Of a stretch of DNA of 64,000 nt, positions 24,372-33,443 are shown in pieces; position 1 is the first letter of the stretch; each line of letters begins with the position of its first letter. Source of the stretch: Phaeacidiphilus oryzae TH49 (lineage in GTDB: Bacteria; Actinomycetota; Actinomycetes; Streptomycetales; Streptomycetaceae); assembly GCF_000744815.1 (NCBI RefSeq), contig NZ_JQMQ01000005.1, forward strand, positions 6,653,801-6,717,800. The letters run 5' to 3'. Below the pieces are notes generated by a model. The model worked only from the letters and a program-made list of their open reading frames with translations, was not told where the DNA came from and did no database searches. Both the position numbers and the translations under genes were made by a program.

Positions 24372-25871
24372 ATGTCCACCACTACCGCAGCCGTGACCCA
24401 CCCCACCTACGGCAACTGGCGCCGACCGCGCCGGGCCGGGCTCGGCCGGTTCGGGCTGGTCGGCACCATCGGCGTGTTCGGCGGGCTGGTGCTGACCCTG
24501 CTGGCCTCCCTGATCTCGCTGGTGGCGGCGGCCTTCGTACTGGTCCCGTTCGCGGTGCTGCTGCTGCCGCTGCTGATCAGGACCCAGGACGGGCGCAACC
24601 TCTACCAGTTGGTGATGCTGCGCGTCGGCTGGCTGCGCCGGAAGTCCCGGGGCTCGCTGAGCTATGTGTCCGGCCCGCTCTCCCAGCGCCCCGGCGGGCG
24701 GTTCCGGCCGCCAGGGCTGCTCAGCCGGGTCAGCCTGGCCGAGGGCCGGGACGCCTACGACCGGCCGTTCGGCGTCCTCCACCACCGCGGCCGCAACCTC
24801 TACTCCATCGTTCTGGGGTGCGAGCCGGACGGCGGCTCGCTGGTCGACCCCGACCAGGCGGACGTCTGGGTGGCCTCCTGGGGCGAGTGGCTGGCCCGGC
24901 TCTCCCACGAGCCGGCGCTGCGCGGGGCGAGCGTGGTCGTCGAGACCGCGCCCGATCCCGGCACCCGGCTGGCCAACGAGGTGCTGCCGCGGATCCGCCC
25001 GGACGCCCCGCCGGCCGCCCGCGCGGTGATGGAGGAGGTCGTCGAGCGGTATCCGGACGCCTCCTCCGAGATGCACACCTACATCACCCTCACCTACGGG
25101 CTGCCGCAGGGGCGCAAGCGCGATCTGGAGGAGGTCCTCACCGATCTCGCGATCCGCATCCCCGGACTCCTCAGCGGCCTGGTGGGGGCCGGCGGCGGGT
25201 CGGCCGTCCCGCTCTCCGCGGAGCGGATCGCCGAGGTCGTCCGGGTGGCGTACGACCCGGCCGTCGCGGGTGAGGTGCTCAACGTCCGGGCGCAGTACGG
25301 CTCCAGCGGCCTGGAGTGGGAGGACGCGGGACCCGCCGCCTGCGTCGAGTCGGTCCGCGCGTACCAGCACGACTCCGGGGTCTCCCGGACCTGGCTGCTG
25401 AGCCTGGCCCCGCGCGGAACCGTGCGGTCCAACGTGCTGCGCGGGCTGCTGGAGGCCGCGCCCGGCACCCGCCGCAAGCGGGTCGCCCTCCTCTACCGCC
25501 CGATCGACCCCGCCACCTCGGCCCGGATCGTGGAGTCCGACCGGCGCGCCGCGCAGTTCATGGCCACCTCCGGAAAGGGCATGGTCCAGGCGCGGGCCGC
25601 GTCCGAGACCCGCGCGGCCGAGCAGACCGCGGCGGAGGAGGCGGCGGGCGCAGGCCTGGTGGAGTTCTCGCTGATGGTCACCATGACCGTGGACTCCACC
25701 GAGCAGCTGCCGGACGCCGCCGTGATCATGCGCAACCTCCAGGCGGGGGCCAGGATCTCGATGCGCCCGGCGGACCGGATGCAGGCGGCCGCCTTCGCCT
25801 GCACCCTGCCGGCCGGGATCCTGCCCTGGGAACACGTACTGATCCCGCACGAACTCCAGGAGGCGCTGTGA
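24372..25871 (+). CDS. SCO6880-type protein (PrgI/VirB4 N-terminal-like), module B
   Basis: 499 residues. Opens with PTYGNWRRPRRAGLGRFGLV, then two membrane helices (~35-78, VFGGLVLTLLASLISLVAAA and AFVLVPFAVLLLPLLI), as in PrgI-type partners. The soluble part has the VirB4 N-terminal-like fold (FGVLHHRGRNLYSIVLGCEP, WLARLSHEPALRGASVVVET, FSLMVTMTVDSTEQLPDA) and ends with LPAGILPWEHVLIP. No Walker motif. The stop overlaps the GTG of the ATPase gene, so a split VirB4 is likely. ATG follows AGAAAGGGAGAGA. Confidence 0.7.
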   Translation: MSTTTAAVTHPTYGNWRRPRRAGLGRFGLVGTIGVFGGLVLTLLASLISLVAAAFVLVPFAVLLLPLLIRTQDGRNLYQLVMLRVGWLRRKSRGSLSYVSGPLSQRPGGRFRPPGLLSRVSLAEGRDAYDRPFGVLHHRGRNLYSIVLGCEPDGGSLVDPDQADVWVASWGEWLARLSHEPALRGASVVVETAPDPGTRLANEVLPRIRPDAPPAARAVMEEVVERYPDASSEMHTYITLTYGLPQGRKRDLEEVLTDLAIRIPGLLSGLVGAGGGSAVPLSAERIAEVVRVAYDPAVAGEVLNVRAQYGSSGLEWEDAGPAACVESVRAYQHDSGVSRTWLLSLAPRGTVRSNVLRGLLEAAPGTRRKRVALLYRPIDPATSARIVESDRRAAQFMATSGKGMVQARAASETRAAEQTAAEEAAGAGLVEFSLMVTMTVDSTEQLPDAAVIMRNLQAGARISMRPADRMQAAAFACTLPAGILPWEHVLIPHELQEAL

Positions 25872-27544
25872 GCAGGAGCGCACGGCCGTGGGACGGCCAG
25901 GACGAGGACTACCAGGACAGCTTCGGCCCCCCGAACGGACCGGCCGCCTCGAAGAAGCCGAAGAAGTCGAAGTCGAACTCGAAGAGGCCGAAGAACGGCG
26001 GGAGACCGGGCACGCAGGGCGTGCCGGCGCGGGCCGGCCGCGCTGACGACGCCCCGGGCGGCGGCGCACCCAGCCGGGAGCCGCTGCCGCCCCCGCGCGG
26101 CTGGCCCGGCCCGGCCGGCGGGCAGATCGGCCACCTGGACCCGCCCACGATGTGGCGGGCCACCACCGTGCAGGCCTGCGGCCTCTGGCCGTTCGCCGCC
26201 GGCTCCGGCGCGCCGATGACCGGGGTGCCGCTCGGGCAGCACCTCTACACCGGGGCGACGGTCTGCGGCGACCCGCTCTCCTGGTTCACCCGCGCCCGCT
26301 ACATCTCCAACCCCTCCCTGTTCATGCTCGGGATGCCCGGCCTCGGCAAGTCCACGCTGGTCAACCGGATGCTGATCGGCCTGGCCGCGACCGGGGTGGT
26401 GCCGCTGGTCCTCGGCGACCTCAAGCCCGACTACGCGGACACCGTGCGCGCCCTCGGCGGCCAGGTGATCTCCATCGGGCGCGGGGTCGGCGGCATCAAC
26501 GTCCTCGACCCCGGGGCGATGGCCGAGGCCGCCGCCAAGGTCGGGGGAGACGCGGGCCGGGCACTGGCGGCCGAGGCGCACGGCCGGGTGCTCAACATGG
26601 TCGCGGCACTGGTCAGCGTCGTCCGCGGGCGGCCGATGGACGACCACGAGCAGTCCGTCCTCTCCGCCGCCCTCCACCACCTGCGGGAGCGGACGGCGCC
26701 GGGGCGGGCGCCGATCCTCCCCGACCTGCTGGCGGTGCTCCAGGAGGGCCCCGAGCGGGTCCGCTCGGTGACCCTCGACCGGGGCGAGGACGCCCGCTAC
26801 CGCACGGCGGTCGACCCACTGCACCGCTCACTGCTCGGCATCCTGGACGGACCACTGGGGGGTACCTTCGCCGCGGCGACGTCCACCAGGATCGACGCCG
26901 CCGCCCCGGCGGTGTGCGTGGACATCTCCCGTATCGGGGAGGCGGACACCCAGCTGACGGCGGCGGCGATGCTGGCCGCCTGGTCCGACGGCCTGGGCTC
27001 GGTGGCCGCCGCCCACGCCCTCGCGGACGCCGGGCTCGCGCCCCGGCGCTGGTTCTTCACCGTCCTCGACGAGCTGTGGCGGCCGCTGCGCGCGGCCAGC
27101 GGCATCGTCGACCGGATCGACGCGCTCACCCGGCTCAACCGCACCCTCGGCCTGGGCGACGCCAAGATCACCCACACCCTCAAGGACGCCGAGGCACTGG
27201 GCAGCGAGTCGGACCGGGCCAAGGCCCGCGGTTTCGTCGAACGCGCCGGCATGGTCGCCTGCGCGGGCCTGCCCCGCAACGAGATGGAGGAGCTCGGCCG
27301 GGTGGTGGGCCTGTCCGAACGGGAGATCTCCCTGGTCTCCTCCTGGTCCTCGCCGCCGGGGTGGGGCGCGGGCGGCGGGGAGCACGAGGAGCCGCCGGGG
27401 CGCGGCCGCTTCCTGATCAAGGTCGGCGGCCGCCCCGGAATCCCGATCAAGGTCGCGATCACCGACGCCGAACGCGCCCTCCACGACACCAACCAGCGCT
27501 GGACCCCCAACGCCCAGGTCCCGGCGACGGCGACGGCCGTCTGA
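25868..27544 (+). CDS. VirB4-type ATPase, module B
   Basis: 558 residues. A Lys/Pro-rich N-terminus (KKPKKSKSNSKRPKNGG) is followed by a conserved ATPase: SNPSLFMLGMPGLGKSTLVN Walker A (~154), GDLKPDYADTVRALGGQVIS, GINVLDPG, Walker B FTVLDELWRPLR (~396) and a late GRGRFLIKVGGRPGIPI segment. Unlike the module A enzyme, Walker A is canonical. It powers assembly or transport of the T4SS-like machine. GTG start overlaps the previous stop. Confidence 0.78.
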   Translation: MSRSARPWDGQDEDYQDSFGPPNGPAASKKPKKSKSNSKRPKNGGRPGTQGVPARAGRADDAPGGGAPSREPLPPPRGWPGPAGGQIGHLDPPTMWRATTVQACGLWPFAAGSGAPMTGVPLGQHLYTGATVCGDPLSWFTRARYISNPSLFMLGMPGLGKSTLVNRMLIGLAATGVVPLVLGDLKPDYADTVRALGGQVISIGRGVGGINVLDPGAMAEAAAKVGGDAGRALAAEAHGRVLNMVAALVSVVRGRPMDDHEQSVLSAALHHLRERTAPGRAPILPDLLAVLQEGPERVRSVTLDRGEDARYRTAVDPLHRSLLGILDGPLGGTFAAATSTRIDAAAPAVCVDISRIGEADTQLTAAAMLAAWSDGLGSVAAAHALADAGLAPRRWFFTVLDELWRPLRAASGIVDRIDALTRLNRTLGLGDAKITHTLKDAEALGSESDRAKARGFVERAGMVACAGLPRNEMEELGRVVGLSEREISLVSSWSSPPGWGAGGGEHEEPPGRGRFLIKVGGRPGIPIKVAITDAERALHDTNQRWTPNAQVPATATAV

Positions 27545-27610
27545 ATGCGGTCGTCTGAACCCGGTCGTCTGACGGCGGTCGTCTGAACCGGACGCCGAAC
27601 GGAGGAGAAG

Positions 27611-29461
27611 ATGAGCTCGACCGAGATGCTGCCGTGGGCGATCGTGGTCGTCGCCCTGGTCTGGCTGCTGCTCTTCAGCGGGGTGTGGCTGGGCGGAACG
27701 CTGGGCGCGGGACTGTCCGGAGGGGGCTGGCATCCACCGCCGTTCGCCCTCCACAGCTTCGGGGAACTCCTCGGCCGCGGGCCGTCCGCGCTGTGGCCGG
27801 GGGCCTCGCCGACCGCCGTGATCGCCGGGATCGTGGTGGTGTTCTGCCTCCTCACGCTGGCCGTCGTGGCCGTGGTGCGGGCCGTGCGGCGCCTGGTCGG
27901 CGGCGGGGCGTCCGCCAAGGGGCTCGCCGGGCGCCGCGAGCTGGCCGGACTCTGCCCGCCGGGCATCGCGCGACGGGCCCGCGAACTGCGGCCCTCCCTG
28001 GCGGGGACGGATCCACTGCCCCCCGACGAGACCGGCAACCTCCTCGGCGATCTCGCGCCGCGCGGACCAGAGCTCCGCTCCTCCTTCGAGGACGTGGAGC
28101 TGGATCTGATGGCTCCCCGGGCGGGCAAGTCCACCGGGATCGCCATCCCGCGCGTCCTGCGGGCGCGCGGAGCGGTGCTCCTCACCTCCAACAAGTCCGA
28201 TGTGTACGCCGTCACCCGGGCGGAGCGGGCCCGGGTCGGCAGGGTGTGGACCTTCGATCCGCAGGGCATCGCGCACGCGCCGCGTGAGATGTGCTGGGAC
28301 ATGCTCGCCGAGTGCGTCACCATCGAAGGCGCCCGGCGGCTGGCCGGTCACTTCGTGGCCTCGGTCAACGACGACTCGGCGAAGAAGGACTTCTGGATCT
28401 CCGCCGCGCAGAACACCCTGACCGCCCTCTTCCACGCCGCGGCCAGGGGCGGCGCCTCCGTCCTCGACCTGCTGGCCTGGCTCGCCGATCCCGCCGACCG
28501 CACCCCGGTCGACCTCCTCCACGACGCCGGACTGCCCGCCTTCGCCGAGCAGTTGCGCGGCACCGTGCTGGGCGCGGTCGAGACCCGGGACGGCATCTAC
28601 GAGACCGCCCGGCAGTGCGTGGCCTGCCTGCTGGACCCGGAGGTGGCGGCCTGGGTGATGCCCGATCCGGACCTCCCGGAGTTCGACCCGCACCAGCACG
28701 TCCTCGGCAACGACACCCTGTACCTCCTCTCCAAGGACGGCGGCGGGTCGGCGGCGGGCGTCATCGCCGGCCTGGCCGACGCCACCATGCGGGCCGGGGT
28801 GGTCGCCGCCGAGCGGATGGGCGGCCGGCTCGACCCGCCCATGACGGCAGTGCTCGACGAGGCCGCCAACGTGTGCCGGATCTCCGACCTGCCCGACCTC
28901 TACAGCCATCTCGGCTCGCGCGGCATCAACGTGGTGACCCTGCTGCAGAGCTACCGGCAGGGCAGCCGGGTGTGGGGCGAGGCGGGGATGGACGCGCTGT
29001 GGAGCGCGGCCACCATCAAACTCCTCGGCGCGGGCCTGGACGACGCCGACTTCGTCGACAAGATCTCCAAACTGGTCGGCCAGCGCGAGGTCCGTACGCC
29101 CAGCGTCTCCAAGGGCCGCGAGGGCACCTCCCGCTCCTACTCCTACCGCCTGGACCCGGTCCTCCCGCCGGACCGCATCCGCGCCCTCCCCAAGGGCACC
29201 GCGTTGCTGCTGGCCACCGGCGTCCGCCCGGCCCTCATCCGCCTGCGCCCCTGGTACAAGGAGCCGGGCGCGGACCGCATCTCGGCGGCGGCGAAGGCGG
29301 AGACGGCGGAGATCACCCGCCGGGCGGCGGAACGCTGGCAGGCGGCGGCCGCCCCGGCGGAACTGGCCGCCCTGGAGGGCCCCGAGCCGGAGGACGCCCG
29401 CCCGGTACCGGAGGCGCCGCCGATCGAGGACGCGCGCCCGCCGGGCTACGCCGCCCGTTAG
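27611..29461 (+). CDS. VirD4/TraG-type coupling ATPase, module B
   Basis: 616 residues. Two N-terminal membrane helices (AIVVVALVWLLLFSGVWLGG; VIAGIVVVFCLLTLAVVAVV) precede a TraG/VirD4 domain with Walker A MAPRAGKSTGIAIP (~170), LLTSNKSDVYAVTRAERA, TFDPQGIAH, Walker B AVLDEAANVCRI (~415) and GINVVTLLQSYRQGSRVWGE. Coupling proteins select and feed substrates into a T4SS. Only this one is present for both modules, so it may serve both. Good ribosome site (ACGGAGGAGAAG). Confidence 0.85.
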   Translation: MSSTEMLPWAIVVVALVWLLLFSGVWLGGTLGAGLSGGGWHPPPFALHSFGELLGRGPSALWPGASPTAVIAGIVVVFCLLTLAVVAVVRAVRRLVGGGASAKGLAGRRELAGLCPPGIARRARELRPSLAGTDPLPPDETGNLLGDLAPRGPELRSSFEDVELDLMAPRAGKSTGIAIPRVLRARGAVLLTSNKSDVYAVTRAERARVGRVWTFDPQGIAHAPREMCWDMLAECVTIEGARRLAGHFVASVNDDSAKKDFWISAAQNTLTALFHAAARGGASVLDLLAWLADPADRTPVDLLHDAGLPAFAEQLRGTVLGAVETRDGIYETARQCVACLLDPEVAAWVMPDPDLPEFDPHQHVLGNDTLYLLSKDGGGSAAGVIAGLADATMRAGVVAAERMGGRLDPPMTAVLDEAANVCRISDLPDLYSHLGSRGINVVTLLQSYRQGSRVWGEAGMDALWSAATIKLLGAGLDDADFVDKISKLVGQREVRTPSVSKGREGTSRSYSYRLDPVLPPDRIRALPKGTALLLATGVRPALIRLRPWYKEPGADRISAAAKAETAEITRRAAERWQAAAAPAELAALEGPEPEDARPVPEAPPIEDARPPGYAAR

Positions 29462-29581
29462 GCGGTCGCCCGCGCGCCGAAGAACCCTGGGTGGGCGATG
29501 AACCGGGTGATGCTGAATTCCGTGGTTATGTCATAGAGCATCCCGCTCTGTCGAATACACAGCAGAAGGAATGGGGCCCAC

Positions 29582-29818
29582 ATGCCCGAGTACAACCCGC
29601 CCAGCCACGACTACACGAGCTACAGCCAGCAGACCGGACCCGGCTCCTCGACCACGGCCAGCGCCGCCGGCCAGACCTCCCAGTACGGTTCGGCTCCCAG
29701 CTACCAGGACTCCCGGTACGACCGGCCGGTCACGGAGTACCGGCCCACCTCGAGGCAGTCGGACCCGGGGCAGGCGCCCGCCTACACGAGCTCGACGGCC
29801 CGCTCGCGCTCCAAGTAG
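29582..29818 (+). CDS. Small Ser/Tyr/Pro-rich protein downstream of virD4
   Basis: 78 residues, unstructured in appearance: rich in Ser, Thr, Tyr, Gln and Pro, with repeated SY/SQ pairs and ending TSSTARSRSK. No signal peptide, membrane segment or known domain. It has its own lower-GC upstream region (29505-29575) and AGAAGGAA ribosome site. Could be a structural or secreted protein linked to the T4SS locus, but only position supports that. Confidence 0.5.
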   Translation: MPEYNPPSHDYTSYSQQTGPGSSTTASAAGQTSQYGSAPSYQDSRYDRPVTEYRPTSRQSDPGQAPAYTSSTARSRSK

Positions 29819-29908
29819 GCGGCAAAGGGGGGACTGCCGCCCTCGCCGGTCGCCGGACGTGGGCGGCACTCCCCTCAAGGAGTTCCACGCAGAAGAAGGA
29901 AGGAAGCA

Positions 29909-30753
29909 ATGTCCCGTAGGAGCAGCAGTTCTGGTAGTTCGGGCGGTTCAAGCGGTTCGAGCCGGTACGTGGACACGGTCGAGATCCAGCCGCGTTCGCA
30001 CGGCGGAAGCAGCAGGAGCAGCAGGAGCAGCAGCGGGGACACCCGGCGCGACTCGGGTGAGCGGTCGTACGTCGTGAGGGAGCCCGTCAGGAGCAGGGAG
30101 TACTCCCCGGCGCCCTCGTCCCGCTCGCGGGAGGCGGAGGCCTCCGAGCGGCGTACGCGCTACGCGAACGCGGCGATGACGGCGGCTCCGCTGGCCGGCC
30201 AGGGGGCCGCGATGATCGGTGCGGGTGCCACGGGCAACTCGGACTCCTCCCTCCGCGGCTACGGCGCCTCGGTCGCCGCGACCGGGGTCGTCTCCGGGTA
30301 CGAGGCGGCTCAGCAGGTGCGGTATGCCTACAACGTCCGCCAGAACCCGCAGACGACGCAGCCCGACTTCACCCCCGCCAGGTTCGTGGGTGCCACCGCC
30401 GGAGCCGTCGGGGGCATGGTCTACGGGGCTACGCGGCCACCGGCAACTCGTACGGCCAGGGAGCCGGCGCCTTTGTGCAGGCCGCGGGCGTGGCGCTGAG
30501 CACGGCGACGCCCCAGCGCATGCACTACCCGAGCAGCGGCACCGAGCTGCCCAGGTGGAACCAGGACGTCTCCTCGGCGGCTCGGTCCAGCGGGTCGTAC
30601 TACACGGCGTCGGTCAACCCCGTGCAGAGCCGGCGGGAGTCGACGGCCAGCAGTGGCGTGAGCATCGTCACGCGTGAGCCGCGCAGCCGGGTGAGCGGAA
30701 CCAGCACCAGCACCAGCAGCACCAGCAGCCGCAACACTCGCCGCACCAGGTGA
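29909..30753 (+). pseudogene. Ser-rich protein with Gly/Ala hydrophobic core, broken by one missing base in a G-run
   Basis: Frame one reads 29909 to ~30430: a Ser/Arg-rich start (SRRSSSSGSSGGSSGSSRYV), then a Gly/Ala core (AAPLAGQGAAMIGAGATGNS, AAQQVRYAYNVRQNP, VGATAGAVGGMVYG). The continuation (YAATGNSYGQGAGAFVQAAG, ALSTATPQRMHY, Ser/Thr-rich end) lies in another frame up to 30753. One extra G in the run 30425-30428 restores a single ~281-residue protein (VYGGYAATG). No known domain. It follows a similar Ser-rich gene and the VirD4 gene, and Ser-rich ends bracket the core. Confidence 0.6.
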
Positions 30754-30827
30754 CGCAGGTGGCCGCACGGCGGAGCTCTGCCGCCGTGCGGCCATCCCGG
30801 CCGGCGTCGGGGCGGCCATCCCGCCAC

Positions 30828-31301
30828 TCAGGCGGTGAGGGGTGGCGGCTCCGGTGGCGGGCCGAAGGGGTCGAGGGCCTCGACGGCCGGGGGCCGCTTG
30901 TCGCGGTGGGTGCCGGGCTTGCAGCCGGCGAAGGGACCGGCCGGGTCGCGGAGTGAGCCCATCACCGGACCGAGGTAGTCCCGATGCCAGTTCGCGGGGC
31001 CGAGGGGATCGCTCCCCGCGCCGGTGAGTGCCTGCCACGCCAGCCACAGCGCGTGCAGCTGGGCGACCGCCTCCGGATGCTCCCACCACACCGGGCACCA
31101 GGGGGCGGAGGAGGTGACCTCGCGCCCGTAGATCGGCAGCAGGAGCTGGTGGGTCCACAGCGTCAGGGCCCGCAGCTCGTCGAGGTACTCCGGCCCCTGC
31201 CGGTAGAGGATGAACGGTGGCGGTGGCGGGGGCTCGGCCGCCTCGTAGTCGTCGGGGAGGACCTCGTCGGCCCGCGTCGGGCCCTCCATGCGGTTCTCCA
31301 T
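30828..31301 (-). CDS. DUF4913 family protein
   Basis: 157 residues. The DUF4913 sequence is clear: PFILYRQGPEYLDELRALTL, VTSSAPWCPVWWEHPEAVAQ, LHALWLAWQALTG, WHRDYLGPVMGSLRDPAGPF. The function of this actinobacterial family is unknown; it is often found with plasmid-like, conjugative or T4SS-like genes. The ATG at 31301 was chosen because GGAAGGAG precedes it at good spacing; a second in-frame ATG is 12 bases inside. No membrane segment. Confidence 0.8.
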   Translation of the reverse strand: MENRMEGPTRADEVLPDDYEAAEPPPPPPFILYRQGPEYLDELRALTLWTHQLLLPIYGREVTSSAPWCPVWWEHPEAVAQLHALWLAWQALTGAGSDPLGPANWHRDYLGPVMGSLRDPAGPFAGCKPGTHRDKRPPAVEALDPFGPPPEPPPLTA

Positions 31302-31512
31302 GCGGTTCTCCTTCCACTGCTTCCACTGCGCCCACTGCGTCGCTGAGAGGCAACAACGCAGGCGATGCGGGCGGCGGTTCACGGTCGGTGAACACGGGCG
31401 TTCCCGATCTCCGGCCCGCAGGCTAGAATCGCGAGCCGCCGGTGAAGAGGCCGTCACCGCTCACCCGTGGTCGGCACGCCCGCTTCTCGAATCCGAGGTA
31501 TTCCGACACACC

Positions 31513-32787
31513 GTGACCAGAGCCAGCCCCGCCGCGCGGTCCGCCCCGGCCAAGCCCCCCACCCTGCAGCAGGGCGCTCTGGCCCTGGAGTGCCTGGGCT
31601 TCGCGGGCGCGGTCGCGGCGGACGTCTCCTGGGTGTTCGGCCGGGCGCCGGCGCACGGTCTGCCCGGCCTGCTGGGGACGCTGGAGCTCGCGGTCGGCCC
31701 GGGCGCCGCCTCCGTGGCCATCCTCCGTCGGCTGCTGCCGGACCGGCTGGAGGTGATCGGCTGGCTCACCGTGTTCGTCTCCTTCGCCACCTCCGTGGCG
31801 GCCGCGGCGGTACGCGGCGCGGGCCGGTCCGTCCCGCCCCAGCTGTTCCTCTCCGAACTGCTGGCCCTCGCCGTCCTGATGGGCGCCGCCTGCCGGCGGC
31901 TGGAGCGGTGGCAGGAGGGGATCTTCCCGGTGTGCGGGGGAGTGGCCATGCTGGGCGTGCCGCTGCTCCGCGACGCCGGGTCGGCCTGGGCGCTGCTGGC
32001 GGCGCCGGCCGCCCAGTTGTGGGGGCTGGCGATCGGCGCCGGCCTGCTGCTGCGGGACGTGGACCGCAGGATCGCGGCGCAGCTCGCCGGCGCCCGCGTC
32101 GCGGAGCGGTTCGCCCTCGCCCGGGACCTCCACGACACGGTCATCCACTACGTCACCGGCATCGTGGTGCGGACCCAGGCGGCCCGGGTGGTCGGCTCGA
32201 TGGCCCCGGACGGCATCCCCGAGGACCAGGCCACCTACTACGACGAGATCGAGGAGGCCGGGGCGAACGCGGTGCAGGCGATGCGCCACCTCGTCGGCAT
32301 GCTCCGGGAGGACGCCGCCGACAACCCGGCGAACCTCCGCGAGGCGGTGCTCCTGGCGGTCGGCGACGACGAGCGGGTCCGGCTGCTCCTGCCGCCGGAC
32401 GCGGACCGGCTCGCCCGCTCGCCCGAACTGGCCACCACCGTCCACCGGGTGATCCTGGAGTCGCTGACCAACGCCCGGCGACACGCACCGCAGGCGAGCT
32501 ACGTCGACGTCGCCGTCCGCGTCGAACAGGACGTCGCGGGAAGCGTGTTGCTGCTGGAGATCGTCAACGACGGGGCAGCCGACCTCACCCCCGCCCCCGC
32601 TTCCACCACCGCCACCTCCGGCGGCCGGAACAGGCGGGGTTTCGGACTGCTGGGGATGCGCGAGAGGGTGCGGGCGATGGGCGGTACGATCCGGAGCGGG
32701 CCGGAGCCCGACGGCCGGTGGAGCGTCGTCGCGCGCCTGCCGCTCTCCGCGGCCGGCACGGTGCCGCCGTTTCTCTCGGAGGTGTGA
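31513..32787 (+). CDS. Membrane sensor histidine kinase (HisKA_3/NarL type)
   Basis: 424 residues. Five or six membrane helices fill residues ~20-190 (e.g. LLGTLELAVGPGAASVAILR, LLAAPAAQLWGLAIGAGLLL). The phospho-acceptor box is RDLHDTVIHYVTGIVVR (His ~207). An HATPase domain follows with VILESLTNARRHA (N box) and RRGFGLLGMRERVRAMGG (G box). It autophosphorylates and passes phosphate to the LuxR-type regulator encoded next. The signal is unknown. GTG start at 31513. Confidence 0.87.
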   Translation: MTRASPAARSAPAKPPTLQQGALALECLGFAGAVAADVSWVFGRAPAHGLPGLLGTLELAVGPGAASVAILRRLLPDRLEVIGWLTVFVSFATSVAAAAVRGAGRSVPPQLFLSELLALAVLMGAACRRLERWQEGIFPVCGGVAMLGVPLLRDAGSAWALLAAPAAQLWGLAIGAGLLLRDVDRRIAAQLAGARVAERFALARDLHDTVIHYVTGIVVRTQAARVVGSMAPDGIPEDQATYYDEIEEAGANAVQAMRHLVGMLREDAADNPANLREAVLLAVGDDERVRLLLPPDADRLARSPELATTVHRVILESLTNARRHAPQASYVDVAVRVEQDVAGSVLLLEIVNDGAADLTPAPASTTATSGGRNRRGFGLLGMRERVRAMGGTIRSGPEPDGRWSVVARLPLSAAGTVPPFLSEV

Positions 32788-32789
32788 CC

Positions 32790-33443
32790 GTGGCCGTAAG
32801 GGTCCTGCTCGCCGACGACCAGGCGCTGGTGCGCACCGGTTTCCGGCTGATCCTCCAGGCCCAGCCCGGCATCGACGTGGTCGGCGAGGCGGCGAACGGC
32901 GAGGAGGCGGTCGCGCTGGGCCGCGAACTGCGGCCCGACGTCACGCTGATGGACATCAGCATGCCGGTGCTCGACGGCCTTGAGGCCACCCGCCTGCTGG
33001 CCGGCCCCGGGGTCGCCGACCCGCTGCGGGTGGTCGTGGTCACCACCTACGACCTGGACCAGAACGTGTACGCGGCCCTCCAGGCCGGCGCCTGCGGCTT
33101 CCTCCTCAAGGACTCCGGCCCGCAGCTCCTGATCGAGGCGGTGTCCGCGGCGGCGCAGGGCGACTCACTGCTGTCCCCGTCGGTCACCACCCGCCTGCTG
33201 AAGCACTTCGCCGAGCGCGCCCCGCAGCGTCCCGCCGCCGCCGAGGCGTCGGCCCTCACGGCGCGCGAGCTAGACGTGGTGCGGGAGGTCGCGCGGGGGC
33301 TGACCAACGCCGAGATAGCCGGGCGCCTGGCCATCTCGGCCACCACCGTCAAGGCTCATCTCACCAGCGCCCAGCGGAAGATCGGGCTGCGCAACCGCAC
33401 CGAGGCGGCGGTGTGGGCCTGGGAGTCCCGGATCGTCGGGTGA
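32790..33443 (+). CDS. LuxR/NarL-type response regulator
   Basis: 217 residues. Receiver domain: LLADDQALVRTGFRLIL, phospho-Asp in VTLMDISMPVLDG (~53), VVVVTTYDLDQNVYAALQAG, FLLKDSG. The C-terminal LuxR HTH is LTARELDVVREVARGLTNAE, IAGRLAISATTVKAHL. It pairs with the kinase just upstream. GTG 32790 is preferred because GGAGG lies 7 bases before it; a GTG at 32784 overlapping the kinase stop is also possible. Its 3' end runs through the opposite-strand RDD gene. Confidence 0.87.
   Translation: MAVRVLLADDQALVRTGFRLILQAQPGIDVVGEAANGEEAVALGRELRPDVTLMDISMPVLDGLEATRLLAGPGVADPLRVVVVTTYDLDQNVYAALQAGACGFLLKDSGPQLLIEAVSAAAQGDSLLSPSVTTRLLKHFAERAPQRPAAAEASALTARELDVVREVARGLTNAEIAGRLAISATTVKAHLTSAQRKIGLRNRTEAAVWAWESRIVG

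Noticed and set aside
8162-29461. Integrative conjugative element (AICE) or plasmid
   Set aside because: No integrase, Rep, relaxase, TraB/FtsK-type translocase or att site was found in this stretch.
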